Source of the DNA: Doris montereyensis
Taxonomy: Eukaryota; Mollusca; Gastropoda; Nudibranchia; Dorididae
Length of the DNA stretch: 64,000 nucleotides
Direction: 5' to 3'
Assembly (NCBI GenBank): GCA_037039925.1
Contig: JAXRKP010000416.1
Location: forward strand, 18,501-82,500
Shown in pieces: positions 23,756 through 38,049 of this stretch. The first letter of the stretch is position 1. Every line of letters starts with the position of its first letter. Position numbers and translations under genes: made by a program. The notes under the pieces were generated by a model. It saw only the letters and a program-made list of their open reading frames with translations, did no database searches and was not told where the DNA came from.

Positions 23756-23775
23756 ATATATATCTTTCTTTCTCC
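23423..23775. repeat. (TC)n then (TA)n compound microsatellite (left)
   Basis: TC-rich 23,423-23,695, then CTGTGTATATAT and about 60 bp of TA. The mirror is at 60,340-60,640, with different lengths of each part. Confidence 0.93.
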
Positions 23776-23839
23776 TCTGGTATATATATATCTTTGTCTC
23801 TAAGTCCCTCTCTCGGAGTGAGGAGGAGGACGAAGAAGA

Positions 23840-24140
23840 GGACTCGGTAGTCCAGAGGCAAGATGTCAGTCTCTCAACCAAAAGGTAGTGGGTTCGAGCA
23901 CCGCCAACGTTTGAAGCATTTTCTCAATTTTTTTCGAGCAAAAATCTATCCCAGGTCCAGGTAGGTGGATCGCCACCTCGCTTACTCCCATCGTAGACGG
24001 ACGATAAAACGAAGGTCCCGTGTGCAGATCACAACACTCTGTGCACGTTAAAGGTCCCTCGGCTGTTAACAATAGGGCAGTCCGGGCAAAAATTTGAATC
24101 TTAGTTGTGGATGTGGTTAAATCAATTCAAATCAAACTCT
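23840..24140 (+). mobile_element. tRNA-derived SINE (left)
   Basis: Head GGTAGTCCAGAGGCAAGATG with B box GGGTTCGAGCACC. The body has AGGTAGGTGGATCGCC, GGACGATAAAACG, CCCGTGTGCAGATCACAACA and CTGTGCACGTTAAAGGTCCC. The tail is TTAGTTGTGGATG then AAATCAATTCAAATC. It sits in intron 5 just before exon 6. The partner in the right arm shows it was in place before the arms separated. Confidence 0.72.
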
Positions 24141-24175
24141 GGCTCTCTCTCTCTCTCTCTTTCTGTTATTTTCAG

Positions 24176-24478
24176 CAAGAACGAATGCGTCTCATTTGAA
24201 CTGGGAACGGAATACGGTACCGTGGGCATGTTGCACACCACGAGAGCAAGATCGGAGAAAGGGCCTGGCCAAAGTTGTGGTCAGCCATTTGGTTCAAAGA
24301 GTATTTCAAGGACGATCTACCCGTGATAGCGTGGATAGAGACTGACAACGATCCATCTCTGAGAATGCACTTGTCTCTGGGTTTCAAGGTTATCTCACAT
24401 ACCAATGGTCGTCATCGCTTTACCACACAAGGACGAAGAAAAACAAGGACGAGATATTATATAAAATTCCGTCCGTAG
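24176..24478 (+). CDS. GLYAT-like acyltransferase, exon 6 (left, frameshifted)
   Basis: The terminal exon follows the acceptor TGTTATTTTCAG| and would stop at TAG 24,476-24,478. It encodes SKNECVSFELGTEYGTVGML, then the GNAT acyl-CoA loop and the IETDNDPSLRMHLSLGFKVI block. Compared with the right arm, this copy carries extra single bases in CACACCACGAG, GGTTCAAAGAG, CAATGGTCG and GAAAAACAAG, so the frame changes several times. Whether these are mutations or sequencing indels cannot be decided here. See the right-arm copy for domain details. Confidence 0.65.
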
Positions 24479-24489
24479 TCACTCACACT

Positions 24490-24775
24490 CACATATCTAC
24501 ATTTGCACTTGCTACTAACACTTAGCACTCTTTACCGCAGAATTGACCTTGGTGATGGCAAAAAGGGTTTCCACACCTGGATTGGGGTTGGTTTTCTTGT
24601 AATCACATTACACTAGCACTAGTTAGCACTAATTTACCAGAATTTACCTTGGTGAGGGCAAAAGGGGTTTCCACACCTGGATTGGGTTTGGGTTCTCTTG
24701 TAATCACATTACACTAGCACTAGTTAGCACTCTTTACGCAGACTTTACCTTGGTGAGGGCAAAAGGTTTGATAGG
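24490..24775 (+). repeat. ~95-bp repeat, about three copies (left)
   Basis: Copies contain ACACTAGCACTAGTTAGCAC, TTTACCTTGGTGAGGGCAAA, AGGGGTTTCCACACCTGGAT and TGGGTTTGG. They lie just 3' of the exon 6 stop. Mirrored at 59,370-59,645. Confidence 0.75.
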
Positions 24776-24854
24776 ACACTCTTTGAATGATGCTGTAATG
24801 TCGATGAGATCGTGCAAGAAGTGAATGATTATTATCTCCATTTTAGGCTTAAAT

Positions 24855-25165
24855 GTAGCTATCACTTTGTACACATAAGTAGCTATCACTTTGTACACAT
24901 ATGTAGCTATCACTTTGTACACATATGTAGCTATCACTTTGTACACATATGTAGCTATCACTTTGTACAATATGTATCTATCACTTTGTACACATATGTA
25001 GCTATCACTTTGTACACATATGTAGCTATCACTTTGTACACATATGTAGCTATCACTTTGTACACATATGTAGCTATCACTTTGTACACATATGTAGCTA
25101 TCACTTTGTACACATATGTAGCTACTATCACTTTGTACACATATATGTCTCCACTTTGTACACTT
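24855..25165 (+). repeat. 24-bp minisatellite (left)
   Basis: About 12 copies of TAGCTATCACTTTGTACACA then TATG. Open frames on both strands (Tyr-His-Phe-Val, or Val-Tyr-Lys-Val) result from the unit length being a multiple of three. Confidence 0.92.
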
Positions 25166-25169
25166 ATGT

Positions 25170-25734
25170 GCTTCTATTATTTTTGGCGCTTTTGTTGTCG
25201 ATGTTTCTTTTTTCTTCTTTTTTTCTGTTGTTTAACAATACATGTATAAATAGATCTAGATCTATCACTATTATTCACTAAAATCTTTATTTGGTATTTC
25301 CATAATTAAAGATAAGATTCCTGAATTAAAGAATAAGGAAATCAGTTAAGCATTAAATACAATTTATACAACTTCTTACACAGCGATGGAGATATTATGT
25401 TCGTAGTAGAAAACTTGCAGAAACTTACATGTTCACGCAGAAGCTCATTATAGACTCAAACTTCTTTATGCCGCCAGCTCCCTCACCTGTTGTGCCATTT
25501 AGTAACAACCTGACGTTATAAAGCGAATGGCGTTATACCGAAAACGACCCAAGCCAAGGTTACAAGAGGAGATAATATTTGACTAACATTTCTTAGATAA
25601 AGTACTCATTTGGCGGTTCTTTTTATCGAGATTTTTTTTAACGGGTTTTTGAAGTAATCGGATTTGATGTCTTCTGTAATACAGGAATGCCTGGTTGGAA
25701 ACAAAGCCACAACAAATGATTGACCTTGGCAATG
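25170..25734. other. Left arm, no recognised feature
   Basis: AT-rich sequence, mirrored at 58,370-58,930. Confidence 0.4.
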
Positions 25735-25820
25735 ACATTCCTTTGAAGGAGTGTAGTCAGCTCGGTTGGTAGCACGGTTTGTTTTCATGGCGAGGAGCGA
25801 TGGTGTCGGTTATTGTGGCC
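25735..25820 (+). mobile_element. tRNA-like SINE head, second type (left)
   Basis: TAGTCAGCTCGGTTGGTAGC then ACGG is an A-box-like D-arm. The B-box region GGTGTCGGTTATTG is altered relative to the right copy's GTGTCGATTCCC. It is a tRNA-derived head without a clear acceptor stem. Confidence 0.5.
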
Positions 25821-25974
25821 AGAGTTGTTTTCTGTCTATTCATTCTGATCTGACTTCTATTTGTCTCCTCTTTGTTCCATTGGGGTTGTATTACTCAATG
25901 TCATTTCCTTCACTTTTGTTATGCCCTTGCCTCATGGGTTTTTTAAGCAATAGTATTTCTATTATCTAGTTGTA

Positions 25975-26670
25975 ATCTAATATATAATAAAATCAATGTA
26001 CTTGTAATGCAATATGTAATATAATCAATGTACTTGTAATGTGATATGTAATAGTATCAAGGTACTTTTAATGTAATATGTCATAAAATAATTGTACTTT
26101 TAATGTAATATGAAATAGAATTGAGATACTTGTAATGTAACATGTAACAGAATCAAGGTACTTTTTAATGTAATATGTAATATAATCAATGTACTTTTAA
26201 TGTAATATGTCATACAGAATCAAGGTACTTGTAATGTAACATGTAATAGAATCAAAGGTATAGCAATGTAACATGTAATAGAATCAAGGTACGTGTAATG
26301 TATCTGTATTAGAATCAAGGTACTTTTAATGTACTATGTAATAGAATCAAGGTACTTTTAATGTAATATGTAATAGAATCAATGTACTTGTAGTGTAATA
26401 TGTAATAGAATCAAGGTACTTGTAATGTAATATGTGAGATCCAATGTACTTGTAATGTAATATGTAATAGAATCAAGGTACTTGTAATGTAATATGTAAT
26501 AGAATCAATGTACTTGTAGTGTAATATGTAATAGAATCAGGTACTTTTAATGTAATATGTAATAGAATCAATGTACTTGTAATGTAATATGTAATAGAAT
26601 CAAGGTACTCGTAATGTAACATGTAATAGAATCAAGGTACTTGTAATGTAACATGTAATAGAATCGAGGT
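25975..26670 (+). repeat. ~31-bp minisatellite (left)
   Basis: About 22 copies of AGAATCAAGGTACTTGTAAT then GTAATATGTAAT, with CAATGTAC and TTTTAATG variants. Mirrored at 57,480-58,130. Confidence 0.9.
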
Positions 26671-26904
26671 GCACAATATTTTAAAGGTTTGTTTGATTTT
26701 TTTTAAAGACGAAGGAAATTAACCCATTCGAAGGCACAGTTGTTTTTTGTATTCACAAGTAAATTTGGCTCCACCTAGTCCTTGCATACTTAATAAACTA
26801 TTGCTTTTGAAACTCCTAACACACTGACGTATTCTGATGCGAAAACTCCGCTCTGGCCTATCGTCATTGACCTATTCTTTAACCTCCCGAATGACCCAAA
26901 ACGT

Positions 26905-27840
26905 TGATATTGGCATCGAGAGGGTTCATATTCTGCCACTGAGAGGGTTAATATTATGCCATCGAGAGGGTTAATATTCTGCCGTTGAGATGGTTAATAA
27001 TCTGCCATCGAGAGGGTTGATATGCCATCGAGAGGTTAATATTCTGCCATCGAGAGGGTTAATATTCTGCCGTTGAGAGGGTTAATATTCTGCCATCGAG
27101 AGGGTTGATATTATGCCATCGAGAGGGTTAATATGCTGCCGTCGAGAGGGTTAATATTCTGCCACCGAGAGGGTAAATATTCTGCCGTCGAGAAGGTTAA
27201 TATTCTACCGTCGTGGGGGTTAATATTCTGCCGTCGAGAGGGTTAATATTCTGCCATCGAGAGGATTAATATTATGCCATCGAGGGTTAATATTCTGCCA
27301 CCGAGAGGGTTAATACTCTACCGTCGTGAGGGTTAATATTCTGCCGTCAGGGGTTAATATTCTGCCATCGAGAGGGTTAATATTCTGCCATCGAGGAGGT
27401 TAATATTCTGCCATCGAGAGGGTTAAAATTCTGCCGTCGAGAGGGTTAATATTCTGCCACCGAGATGGTTAATATTCTGCCGTCGAGAGGGTTAATATTC
27501 TACCGTCGTGGGGGTTAATATTTTGCCGTCGAGAGGGTTAATATTCTGCCATCGAGAGGGTTAATATTCTGCCATCGACAGGGTTAATATTCTGCCGTCG
27601 AGAGGGTTAATATTCTGCTGCCGGGAGACTTTATATTTTGCCACCGAGGGGGTTAATATTCTGCCATCGAGAGGGTTAATATTCTGTTGTTCTAGTAAAT
27701 CTTTTTTTTAACTGGGTTAATATTCTGCCGTTGAGAGGGTTAATATTCTGCCGCCGAGAGGGTTAATATTCTGCCGCCGAGAGGGTTAATACTGCCTTCG
27801 AGGGTTAATATTCTGCCGTCGAGTGTTAATATTCTGATGT
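26905..27840 (+). repeat. 23-bp minisatellite (left)
   Basis: Roughly 40 copies of GAGAGGGTTAATATTCTGCC then ATC, GTC or ACC. A non-repeat insertion TTCTAGTAAATCTTTTTTTT occurs near 27,690 and, in similar form, at 27,840. Mirrored at 56,300-57,245 with nearly the same length. Confidence 0.92.
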
Positions 27841-27924
27841 TCTAGTAAATCTTGTTTTATTTTAACTCAGTAAGTGAATAAGGCCTAGATCTACGTGACA
27901 TGTATCTTTAAGTCGCTAGATCGA

Positions 27925-28090
27925 GGAGGGACGGATAGACAGATGGAGAGACAGAGATACAGACAGACAGACAGAACATACACAGAGAGAAACAGAAAGA
28001 GAGAGAGAGAGATGAGAGTAGTTAGTGGCACACTGGAAACAGGAAGAGAGAAACGAAAGAGTGTGTGTGGTGTGTGTGTGTGTGTCTAGA
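27925..28090. repeat. Short compound microsatellite (left)
   Basis: CAGA, GAGA and GTGT runs. The GA part is only about 14 bp here but about 120 bp in the right arm. Confidence 0.85.
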
Positions 28091-29555
28091 TTCCATCTCG
28101 TTAACTGAGAGCCAAGGGACTTTTACCACTTTTTATAAAATGACGAGTCAAGATGTTACGAGACAAATTTTGAAAGTAATTTGAAACATTGGGAAAGAGC
28201 TAAACGGCAATTCTATACTAGTTTTAGGACCACCCTTCCTTGCCATCAACATACTTTCCCAGACAGACAGAAAACTAATTACACACAGACCTGGACAGAG
28301 CAAATGCCCGTTATCATAAAAGGGTGGGACTCAAAGTAGCGAGATTGATTGATGACAGTCGGGACTCCACAACATCTCAGCTAAATGGAATTCTCGCTAT
28401 TTTCCGAGCTGAGAAATGTAAATAATTCTATTTAATGTACCTGATGTATCAACCAATAATAAAGGCTTTTTAGGCTTTAGGTCAGGTGAGCAAGCTGGAC
28501 AAAGCCAAATTTAAGGTTAACGAGACGACATGGAGATGGGGTTGCCCGAGTCAGCACACAACAGTTTAATGTTTTCATTTTTTTATGTGAATTCCATGCC
28601 TGTGAGCGTGATGAGTTTCAAGCGATTTTCAGATTTGGAAAGATTTGAAAGATATTGACAATCAAATTCTGTTCTTTTCATGTCTGTTTCTTTGTAGTAT
28701 TTTTGAATTATTTATATATACAATGCTATTTGATTTATCTTCTTACATCCATAACTTGTTTGAAAATTTAAATTCAGTCCATAACTTGCCTCATTCTTTT
28801 TACATGAAATTGATTCAACATTTTTGAGTACATGAGAATAAAATATTTGTTAATTTTCTAATGACGTGCCTAAAATTTGTTTAAATTACATTTGAGTTTC
28901 AACCATACAGCTGTTAGTTGCGATATGTTACGCTAGATGTTATTCTATATATTGTTATATAAATTGCAAAATATTACTTTAGAGTTACTTGTTTGTTTGT
29001 TTCTTTGATTAACCCTGTCCACCATGGCGGTGATCTTAGGGTTCGTATTTGACCACATATTACTAACGACTGTCCAGGACAACATAACGCACTTTAAGAA
29101 AAATCAAAACTTGTTTGATTTGATTTTGTGAATATTTTTAATTTGATTTAGTCAATGACAACTTGTTAAAATTTGATTTAGTCACATCCAGAACTTGTTT
29201 GATTTGATTCAATTTGTCAGAAACCATAGAATAGTTTCTAGGTCATTATTTGATTTAGTTTGTAAATGCGTCATTCAGAATAATATTTCATTCGTATAAC
29301 GATCAGATCAGAACAGGTTTGATTTGATTGTAAAGGCAATCCCATGAATGTTTGAAAGCTGGGATTTAAATGGCAAATACATTTTTGAAATCTGACAGTC
29401 TGAAATGTGAAACTTTCAGACACCGAACACCTCTTGTACCGTTTCAATCTCACACTTACAATAGCCTTGACAGCACCATGCACATCCCATCTTTCTCTCC
29501 TTGATGATATAACTCCATAACTTGTTCATATAATTTAGTTGACATCCATAATGTA
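28091..29555. other. Left arm, AT-rich, no gene recognised
   Basis: A TTTGATTT-rich stretch at 29,100-29,240 has a loose 35-bp periodicity (ACTTGTTTGATTTGATT). Mirrored at about 54,560-55,995. Confidence 0.45.
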
Positions 29556-30310
29556 TTTGTCATTGAACTTAGATCTAAATCAATCATCTACTGGTGAATG
29601 CAATCATTAAACCTAAACTTTTGACAGGTCATCAATCCTAATTGTTAAATTGTCTAGATCTACATTCTGGATTTAGCTTACCTTTAACCTAGATTTACGG
29701 TTAGTTGTTTTGAAGATTTACTTGTTATTATTTGATTTTACATCGTATACAATCTTCTAAATCAATTCTGATTCTATTAACTAGGCTACCTTGTTAGATC
29801 TAGAAATCTAACTCTAGCTCTACTAAAGTTATTGAAGAAATGGGTAACGACAGTTTGATAGTAATCTAAATCTAGTCTTGTAGTTTCTAGGCCTCTAGAT
29901 AACAATTAGACTTAGATCTAGATATATCTTATATAGATCTTACTAGATTGAATCCAGATCTATCATAAAATAGTATGTCTGTCTAGAATCTAAATATAGA
30001 ATAATCTAAATATAGACTAGAAGAATTTAGATCAACAACGTGCGCGCTTATTTTCAAGATCTCTATCCGACTAGAATCTAGATCTAGATCTCAGATTTCA
30101 AATTCTCTGGAACGCCGAGCAAGAAATAATTTTAATCTGTTAACAAGCTAGATCTATTTATACGCTGATATACTAATCCAAGCTATGGCCTAGGGAAAGC
30201 TACTGCTTAGATCTAGGGCTGTCAAGCCGTCATAATAAAAAAATCTAGATCTAGATCTTCAGATAAAGAATCTAGGTCACTTCACTCAAGCAGATCGATC
30301 TTAATCTTAT
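29556..30310. repeat. CTAGAT-rich region (left)
   Basis: Dense AGATCT/CTAGAT words in AT-rich DNA, like 1.3-2.0 kb. Mirrored at about 53,740-54,555. Confidence 0.55.
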
Positions 30311-30944
30311 CTAGCTCTAGATTAGACTATTAAATCACAATAACCCACAAATAGGATTATAACATAAATCGCAAATAACGCAATAGGAAATTTAAAATGA
30401 CTTAGCTTCGATTTTCCCTGGAATGAAAGAATGAAAAATCGTCGACCGCAGATCACATTCCGTATGACTGCAGAGAGGTAAGTCAGTGCATCTCAACATT
30501 GTCTAAATCTATCCCAAAATCTTTTTTGCGCGAAAGGCTATTTCCACAACAAATGCGTTAGTAGATTTCAGACTAAAAAATCTGAAAAGTCTGAAAACTG
30601 AAGGAAGTAAAGAAGGTTCCGATTTTTAAATCTGAAATCTTCTCTAGTGAGTAGTAGGGCCTCGCAGATCAGTGTGGAAATTGTAGTTCGTCGTGAAAGT
30701 AAAAGTGAAAGTTAAAATAAAGCAGCGTGCTTCGCTGATGATTAGTATAAAAATCGGCGATGGGCCTGGAGTCGGGAATTTTATCCTGTTGTGCTAAACC
30801 ATCTCACCTATTCATAACAGCGAACATAGAAGTATTTTAGGAAAACGAGAAGAAAAGGAAACTTAAGAGATAAATGTTAAAACTAGAAAACCTCAAATAA
30901 TCTTAAATCAGAGGAAATCTAAAAGATTTACATGCACGAAAAAC
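30311..30944. other. Left arm, no recognised feature
   Basis: No gene is seen. A GAGAG|GTAAGTCAG donor-like site at about 30,475 has no convincing exon attached. Confidence 0.35.
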
Positions 30945-32165
30945 TGGTCATCATGGGTCAACAGGAAACCCTGTGTGAGCCACGAATGACCAAAATGTGA
31001 GCGACTTAAAACGATCTCTTCTTTTCTATTTCTTACTTTTACATTTAGCCTTTCTGTCATTTTTGGGACCACTTCATGAAGCTTGTTATTAACGTCTTGG
31101 TCCCACTCCTCCTGTCAAATTTACTAAAACCTCCAAGTTTGCATACTGAAATAAAGCACCAGGGCTAACATCTTGATCGGGCCTCTTTTGCCAACTTATC
31201 GGCTTTTTCATTTTCCATTTAATTAAAACTATTAGTTGATTGTTAATATCTACAATTCTCAGACCCTGAAAGGCAGACAGGCTATCCCTCCAGACAATAT
31301 CGATAACTTATTTAAAACTCTTCGACAGCCGTTTTTAAATAATTCAAAGCTAAAAGACTGGCGTGCAATTCTGCATTGAAAACAGAAGTAGTGTCTTTCA
31401 ACTTTCAGACGCACATTCTTCGAGGATGCCGGATGATCCGGATCATAGGTGGCAGCACTTACCTTTTCACTCTCTTTCGAGCCATCTGTGTAAACATGAA
31501 CACTGTCACTGTCAGGGAAACTATCCCTCATCTGACAAAATTTCTGTTGAAAAACAAGCTGGCTCGTTTTGTCGTTTGAAAATTTGGACAATGAATAATC
31601 TAATTATATATGGGTTTTGGTCCATGGTGGGGGGAATTTGAAAGTTACTATTATTTATTTCTGGTAATTCATGTTTCCTTGTAATATGTGGGAGGCTAGT
31701 TTTGGATGTCGCAATTATCACAGACGGGGAAGCTTCAAATACGTTTTTGTAGGCAGCGTTTTGGGGTAGTGACTTTAATTTCAAATAGCATTCATTGACT
31801 ATTGACAGTTTTAGGTCATCGGTGATGTAAAGATGTTCGCTGGCTTCTACATATAGGCTTTTTACGACTGAAGTTCGGAAGGCGCCTAAGGCAATACGAA
31901 AACCCTGATGATGCATGGGGTCTAGCATTTTTTATACATGTTTGGGGGCGGATCCATAAACAACAGAGCCATAGTCCAGCTTTGACGGACCAATGCTTTA
32001 TGAAATATCAATAGGGTCACTCTGTCAGCACACCAATCTGTGTGGCCCACAACTCGCAGAATATTCAGGTCTTTTGGACATTTTTACCTAAGGCTTTGAA
32101 CATGAGCAAGAAGGATAACCCTAAAAATTTGGCCTCCAGAAGATCCGCCAGCACTGACTCAGCAG
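30945..32165 (-). mobile_element. Jockey-like LINE, RT thumb and RNase H part (left)
   Basis: On the minus strand it encodes LDPMHHQGFRIALGAFRTS and SLYVEASEHLY (the post-polymerase region of Jockey-like reverse transcriptases). Next come the RNase H start VHVYTDGSKES and, near 31,190, ADKLAKE. The W-I-P-G-H-V-G block present in the right arm is replaced by unrelated AT-rich sequence here. Stops and frameshifts are present. This is the 3' continuation of the element whose ORF2 5' half lies at 36.2-38.0 kb. Confidence 0.78.
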
Positions 32166-34062
<1,897 letters not shown>

Positions 34063-34240
34063 GCCTTTCAACATGTACATTTCTTTGGTTTGAAAGTGGA
34101 CACATAGTTGTTGATGTCAAAATTTAAAACCACCGTCACTTACCCATTTGAACTTTGTTGATACTGATTTATGACTATTCTCAATTGATAACAAATCATT
34201 CATTCTGTTTAGGCAGTGCCTTTAATTACCTTTCTTTCTT
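34063..34240 (-). mobile_element. Jockey-like LINE, mid-RT fragment (left)
   Basis: Corresponds to 49,300-49,548. The reading KWVSDGG (minus strand, near 34,140) is retained. The preceding segment carrying the F-V-D-D catalytic motif on the right is replaced here by about 48 bp resembling the RTE-like LINE (AACAGAATGAATGA). Confidence 0.6.
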
Positions 34241-36178
34241 TAAGTTCCCATTTTACCTTTCGGTGTATGGCATCAGATGCCCGAGATGATCTTTCTCCAG
34301 GATGACATGTCTGACTTGTTTTCTGTTTTCTTGAAAAAAAGTTAAATTTCTATGCTTCCATGTCTCTTTTTTATATCTTCTTCCACTTTCTCCGAGGTTT
34401 GCCTTTTAGTCTTTTACCTTGGGCTTTTAACACTGTATGCAGATTTAGCTATTCTGTCATTCATTCTGTTTACATACCTAAACCATCTCAATTGATTTAT
34501 TTCTATTTTAGTTTTATGCCATCTGCTTTGGTTTGATCTCTTATTGTTGTGTTTCTGATTTTGTCTTTTTAGTTTTTCTCTACTGTCTAAGGTCAGATTT
34601 CGCTGCCATAGGAGAGTGGGACCAATAAACTGTCATTGTATACAGCCATTTTGGATTTTTGTTGACAATTCTTGCTTGCACACCACATGCCTTTCCTAGA
34701 TGGTTATGTATTGCACTTGCCTTTTGATTCTCTGGCTGATTTCTTTTCTTAGTTTTTCCTAGGTAATTGTAGCTTTGAACTTGTTCTAAATTCTCCCTGC
34801 CAATTTAAGATTTTGTGTTTTAGTTTCCCTAGTTACTAGCATTGTTTTGGTTTTCTTTGCATTTACTCTCATTCCTCTTTTATTTAGTTCATTGTTCATA
34901 ATGTTGATATTCGACTGAAGGTCACTTTCTGATTTTCCAAACAGAACTAAATCATCAGCAAATGAAAGCATTGATACATTTACTGGTTTGAGCTTCCACA
35001 TACCTACATTCATTTTCTTCATTTTTGAGGATGCCTTTGCGACTGAATCCATAAATGTGATAAACAAAAGAGGACATAGGATACAACCCTGTCTTACTCC
35101 TATATCTACATCAAATTCCGCAGATACATGTTTCCAGCTACTCTCACTGCCACATGTTGGTTATTGAAAAATGGCTAATGGCCCTCTATTAAATTTTGCT
35201 CTACATTGGGTTCTTTTAAGGAATGCCATAGTTCGTCCCCCCCTCAGTAGTGTCAATTATGCCTTTTCTAAGTCAATAAAGCACAGGTGCAAGGTCAATG
35301 TTTCGTCTCAAGGAATTTTTTCTATTATTTGTCCTAATTGTAAACGTGTGATCTTGTACACTTCTGCCTGGTCTAAATCCACCTTCTGGTGACTCTTCAA
35401 ATCTGAACCTTCTACTCTTTTCCTTAGTCTCATTATCCAGTATCCTGGCATATACTTTTCCTGGAACGCTAAGTAGTGATATCCCCTCTATATAGTTTGA
35501 GGCATTCCATAGGTTGATCCTTTCGTATGTATTGGTACTACACGTTCCCCTTTTCCAGCCGTCTGGCACCTGTTTGGACTTCCATGCTTGTTGGCATATT
35601 GCATGTAGTAGTTTGTCTGCCTCTCTCCCCTGGTTTTTTAATCATTTCTTGGATAAACTTGATCTGTCCTGGGGCTTTTCCTAATTTCACTTTTTTTATA
35701 GCTGTTTGGATTTCTTCCATTGAGATATCTACATCTTCACTGTCTCCTCTGGATTAATCAACTAATTCTAACTCTTTTACATTTATTGTCCTAACAATAA
35801 CATTCCATGTTCCAAAAATCACAGTCCGTGTTCGTTTCCAAGTTCGTCTTCGAAAGATCAAGCCGGTTATATTATATTAATTTTTTATCTGAATCTGTTT
35901 GGTTTTGGATAAGCAGGGGATTAGCCCACTGTACCTTAGGTAGATGGTGGGGCTGCCATCTTGAGGCCCCCTACCAGGCCTTGTTATTTTCTGTCAGGAT
36001 TAACTCCCTTAGCCTTTGGTCAGTCAAGACCAGCCTGCAAGGCAGCAGGTTGTTTTCTTTCAGAGTTGACTCCCTTAGCCATTGGTTAGCCAACACCTGC
36101 CTGCAAGGCAGCAGGAGATTCGTGGAGGGCGGATCATCTACTGCCCGTACAGGTGCCTACCTGTCTACTGCCCGGTGA
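34241..36178 (-). mobile_element. RTE-like LINE inserted in Jockey-like LINE (left)
   Basis: Minus-strand coding pieces include MEEIQTAIKKVKLGKAPG (35.70 kb), GGFRPGRSVQDHTF (near 35.37), SMLSFADDLVLFGKSESDL (near 34.95; F-A-D-D catalytic motif intact) and RMRVNAKKTKTMLV-type sequence. The 5' part (35,820-36,178) is a leader with two GGCAGCAGG-bearing modules. Stops and shifts make it inactive. There is an internal deletion between EN start and RT. It is flanked by interrupted Jockey-like coding sequence. Confidence 0.78.
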
Positions 36179-38035
36179 TATTATTTATTTCTATGTTAAA
36201 TAATACCGCAGAAAGAATGTTACTTTGAGGAACGCTATTTTTCCTGTGAAAAATCTACAGATAGTTAAGACCCTAATTTAATCTTGAAATGCTGTTTTGA
36301 CAGGAACTCAGAAACAAAAACAAGCAGACGACCACGGAAAATTAATGTTGAAAAGGTCAGTAAGAATGCCATGTTTCCAGGTCGTGTCGTACGCGTTTTC
36401 CAGGTCCAAAACGACAGCAAGGACCTGTCATTTTTCACCAAAGGCCTTCCGAATAAAGCTTTCCAGACGGATAAGGATTGATCATTAGTACCGGGTACTA
36501 TGGTTTTTTGCGAAAACCGCATTGGACTTCAGAAATAAAATGTTTTCTCTCCAAGGACCCAAAGAAGGCGGTTATTCACCATTCTTTCCATGGTTTTGCA
36601 AAGGCAACTAGTTAAAGCTATTGGGTCTATAACTAGATGGGTCACTGAGATCTTGGTTAGGCTTTGGAAGAGTGACCATAAATGCTTTTTTTCCAGATTG
36701 GGGGGAATTCGGCCTGTAGTCCCAAATTTTATTGAATTATTTTTAACAGGGTGGAAAGACAAGAGTTGGGAAGATTAGTCAGGAATTGATAGTGAAATAC
36801 AGTCGGATCCTGCAGCTGATTCATTTGATCTCGCTAGGAATGCCCTCAGCTCTTTCAGAGAAAAGATATCTTTATACATAACTTATAGGGTTCTATATTG
36901 TCCAAGATAAACTTCATGGTCTTTTTTTTTTTTCACTTGTTTTCATTTTTGGAAACCTGTCAGAGGAAGAATTCTGGGTAATACTCTGACCAAGGTAGTT
37001 GCTGTATCTCTGACATTGGTAATTAACTTGCCATCCTTTTTGAGATGGATATTTGCATAAGCTATCTTACCTTTAATTTTCCTCACTGCCTTGCACGCTG
37101 TTTTGGTGGTGGCGTTGCAATGTAGAGGGGAAACGTATTTCTGCCAGGAATTCCTTTTTGCTTGTCTTATTATGTATCGTGTATTGGCTTTTTCTTTTTG
37201 AAACCTATCAAAGTTCTACACAATTTCTTAAAAAAGTATCTTTGAGCTGTCATTCTTCTGTTGATTGCTTCTTTACATTCTCTGGAGAACCAGGGGACTC
37301 TTGGACATATGTGGTGCTTACGGGGGTGGGAGGGAATTGTCCTTTTTGCCAAAGAAATCAAGTTCTCAGAGAGATTGTAATTGAAATATTCGGTAGAGTC
37401 TTCTGTACTGTTGGTTTTAAAGTCTAAGACGATAGGGTTGTGATCACTTACTGGTTACCACAGAGGTCGTCCTGAACTTGGCATGAGAAGTCTAGAGCAA
37501 GAGAGGGAGAGGCAATTGGAAAGATCGATGTGCTGAAACGCATTTGATTGGCCGAACGAAGAAATGTCGCTTCTCCTGAATTTTAAGAGAATTAAATCAT
37601 AATCGGAGATCAACTTTTCTATCATTCGGTCCACGGTTGTCTAGTCGGGAATCCCTGAAATCCATAAGTAAGAGGAAAGGGGAGGGAATTTGAGATAAAA
37701 GATTGTCTATTTTCATACAACGCTTGTGTTAACCGATGATGGTAGGTATACAGAACAGATAATGAAAGATTTATGAGATGAATGACTGACAGTAGCTGCT
37801 ACCACATCTATACTGGGGTTCAACTCCAGATAGGTGAAGCGACAAGAATTATGTGGTATTATTACCCTGTATACAGGTGTACCCTTTTACCGATAACTTT
37901 CTCATATTCTTTACCTCTCCCGCAGTGCCAGGGCAAGAGGTCTCCTTTGAATGAGTTCTTCATGTGATTTGCTCTTACACCTCTCACATACCACTACAGA
38001 ATGGCATCCATTTTAAATCTACTCTTTATTTGTAC
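36179..38035 (-). mobile_element. Jockey-like LINE ORF2, EN and RT N-terminal part (left)
   Basis: On the minus strand, EN starts near 38,030 and runs to about 37,400. RT follows, with LSDPSSYRPIALTSC-like coding at about 36.6 kb (fragmented), GKTFYF and a block near 36.4 kb matching the right arm's A-motif area. It ends at the RTE-like insertion. It is more frameshifted than the right-arm copy, so motif details are given there. Confidence 0.72.
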
Positions 38036-38049
38036 TTTTAGGCCGAACC

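Noticed and set aside
26905..27840. CRISPR-like array
   Set aside because: Units of 23 bp abut without unique spacers, no cas genes are present, and the sequence context is eukaryotic. The other arrays are likewise simple tandem repeats.
30440..30480. Exon ending at GAGAG|GTAAGTCAG
   Set aside because: The donor consensus is good, but no upstream acceptor with an open, family-like reading was found in either arm.
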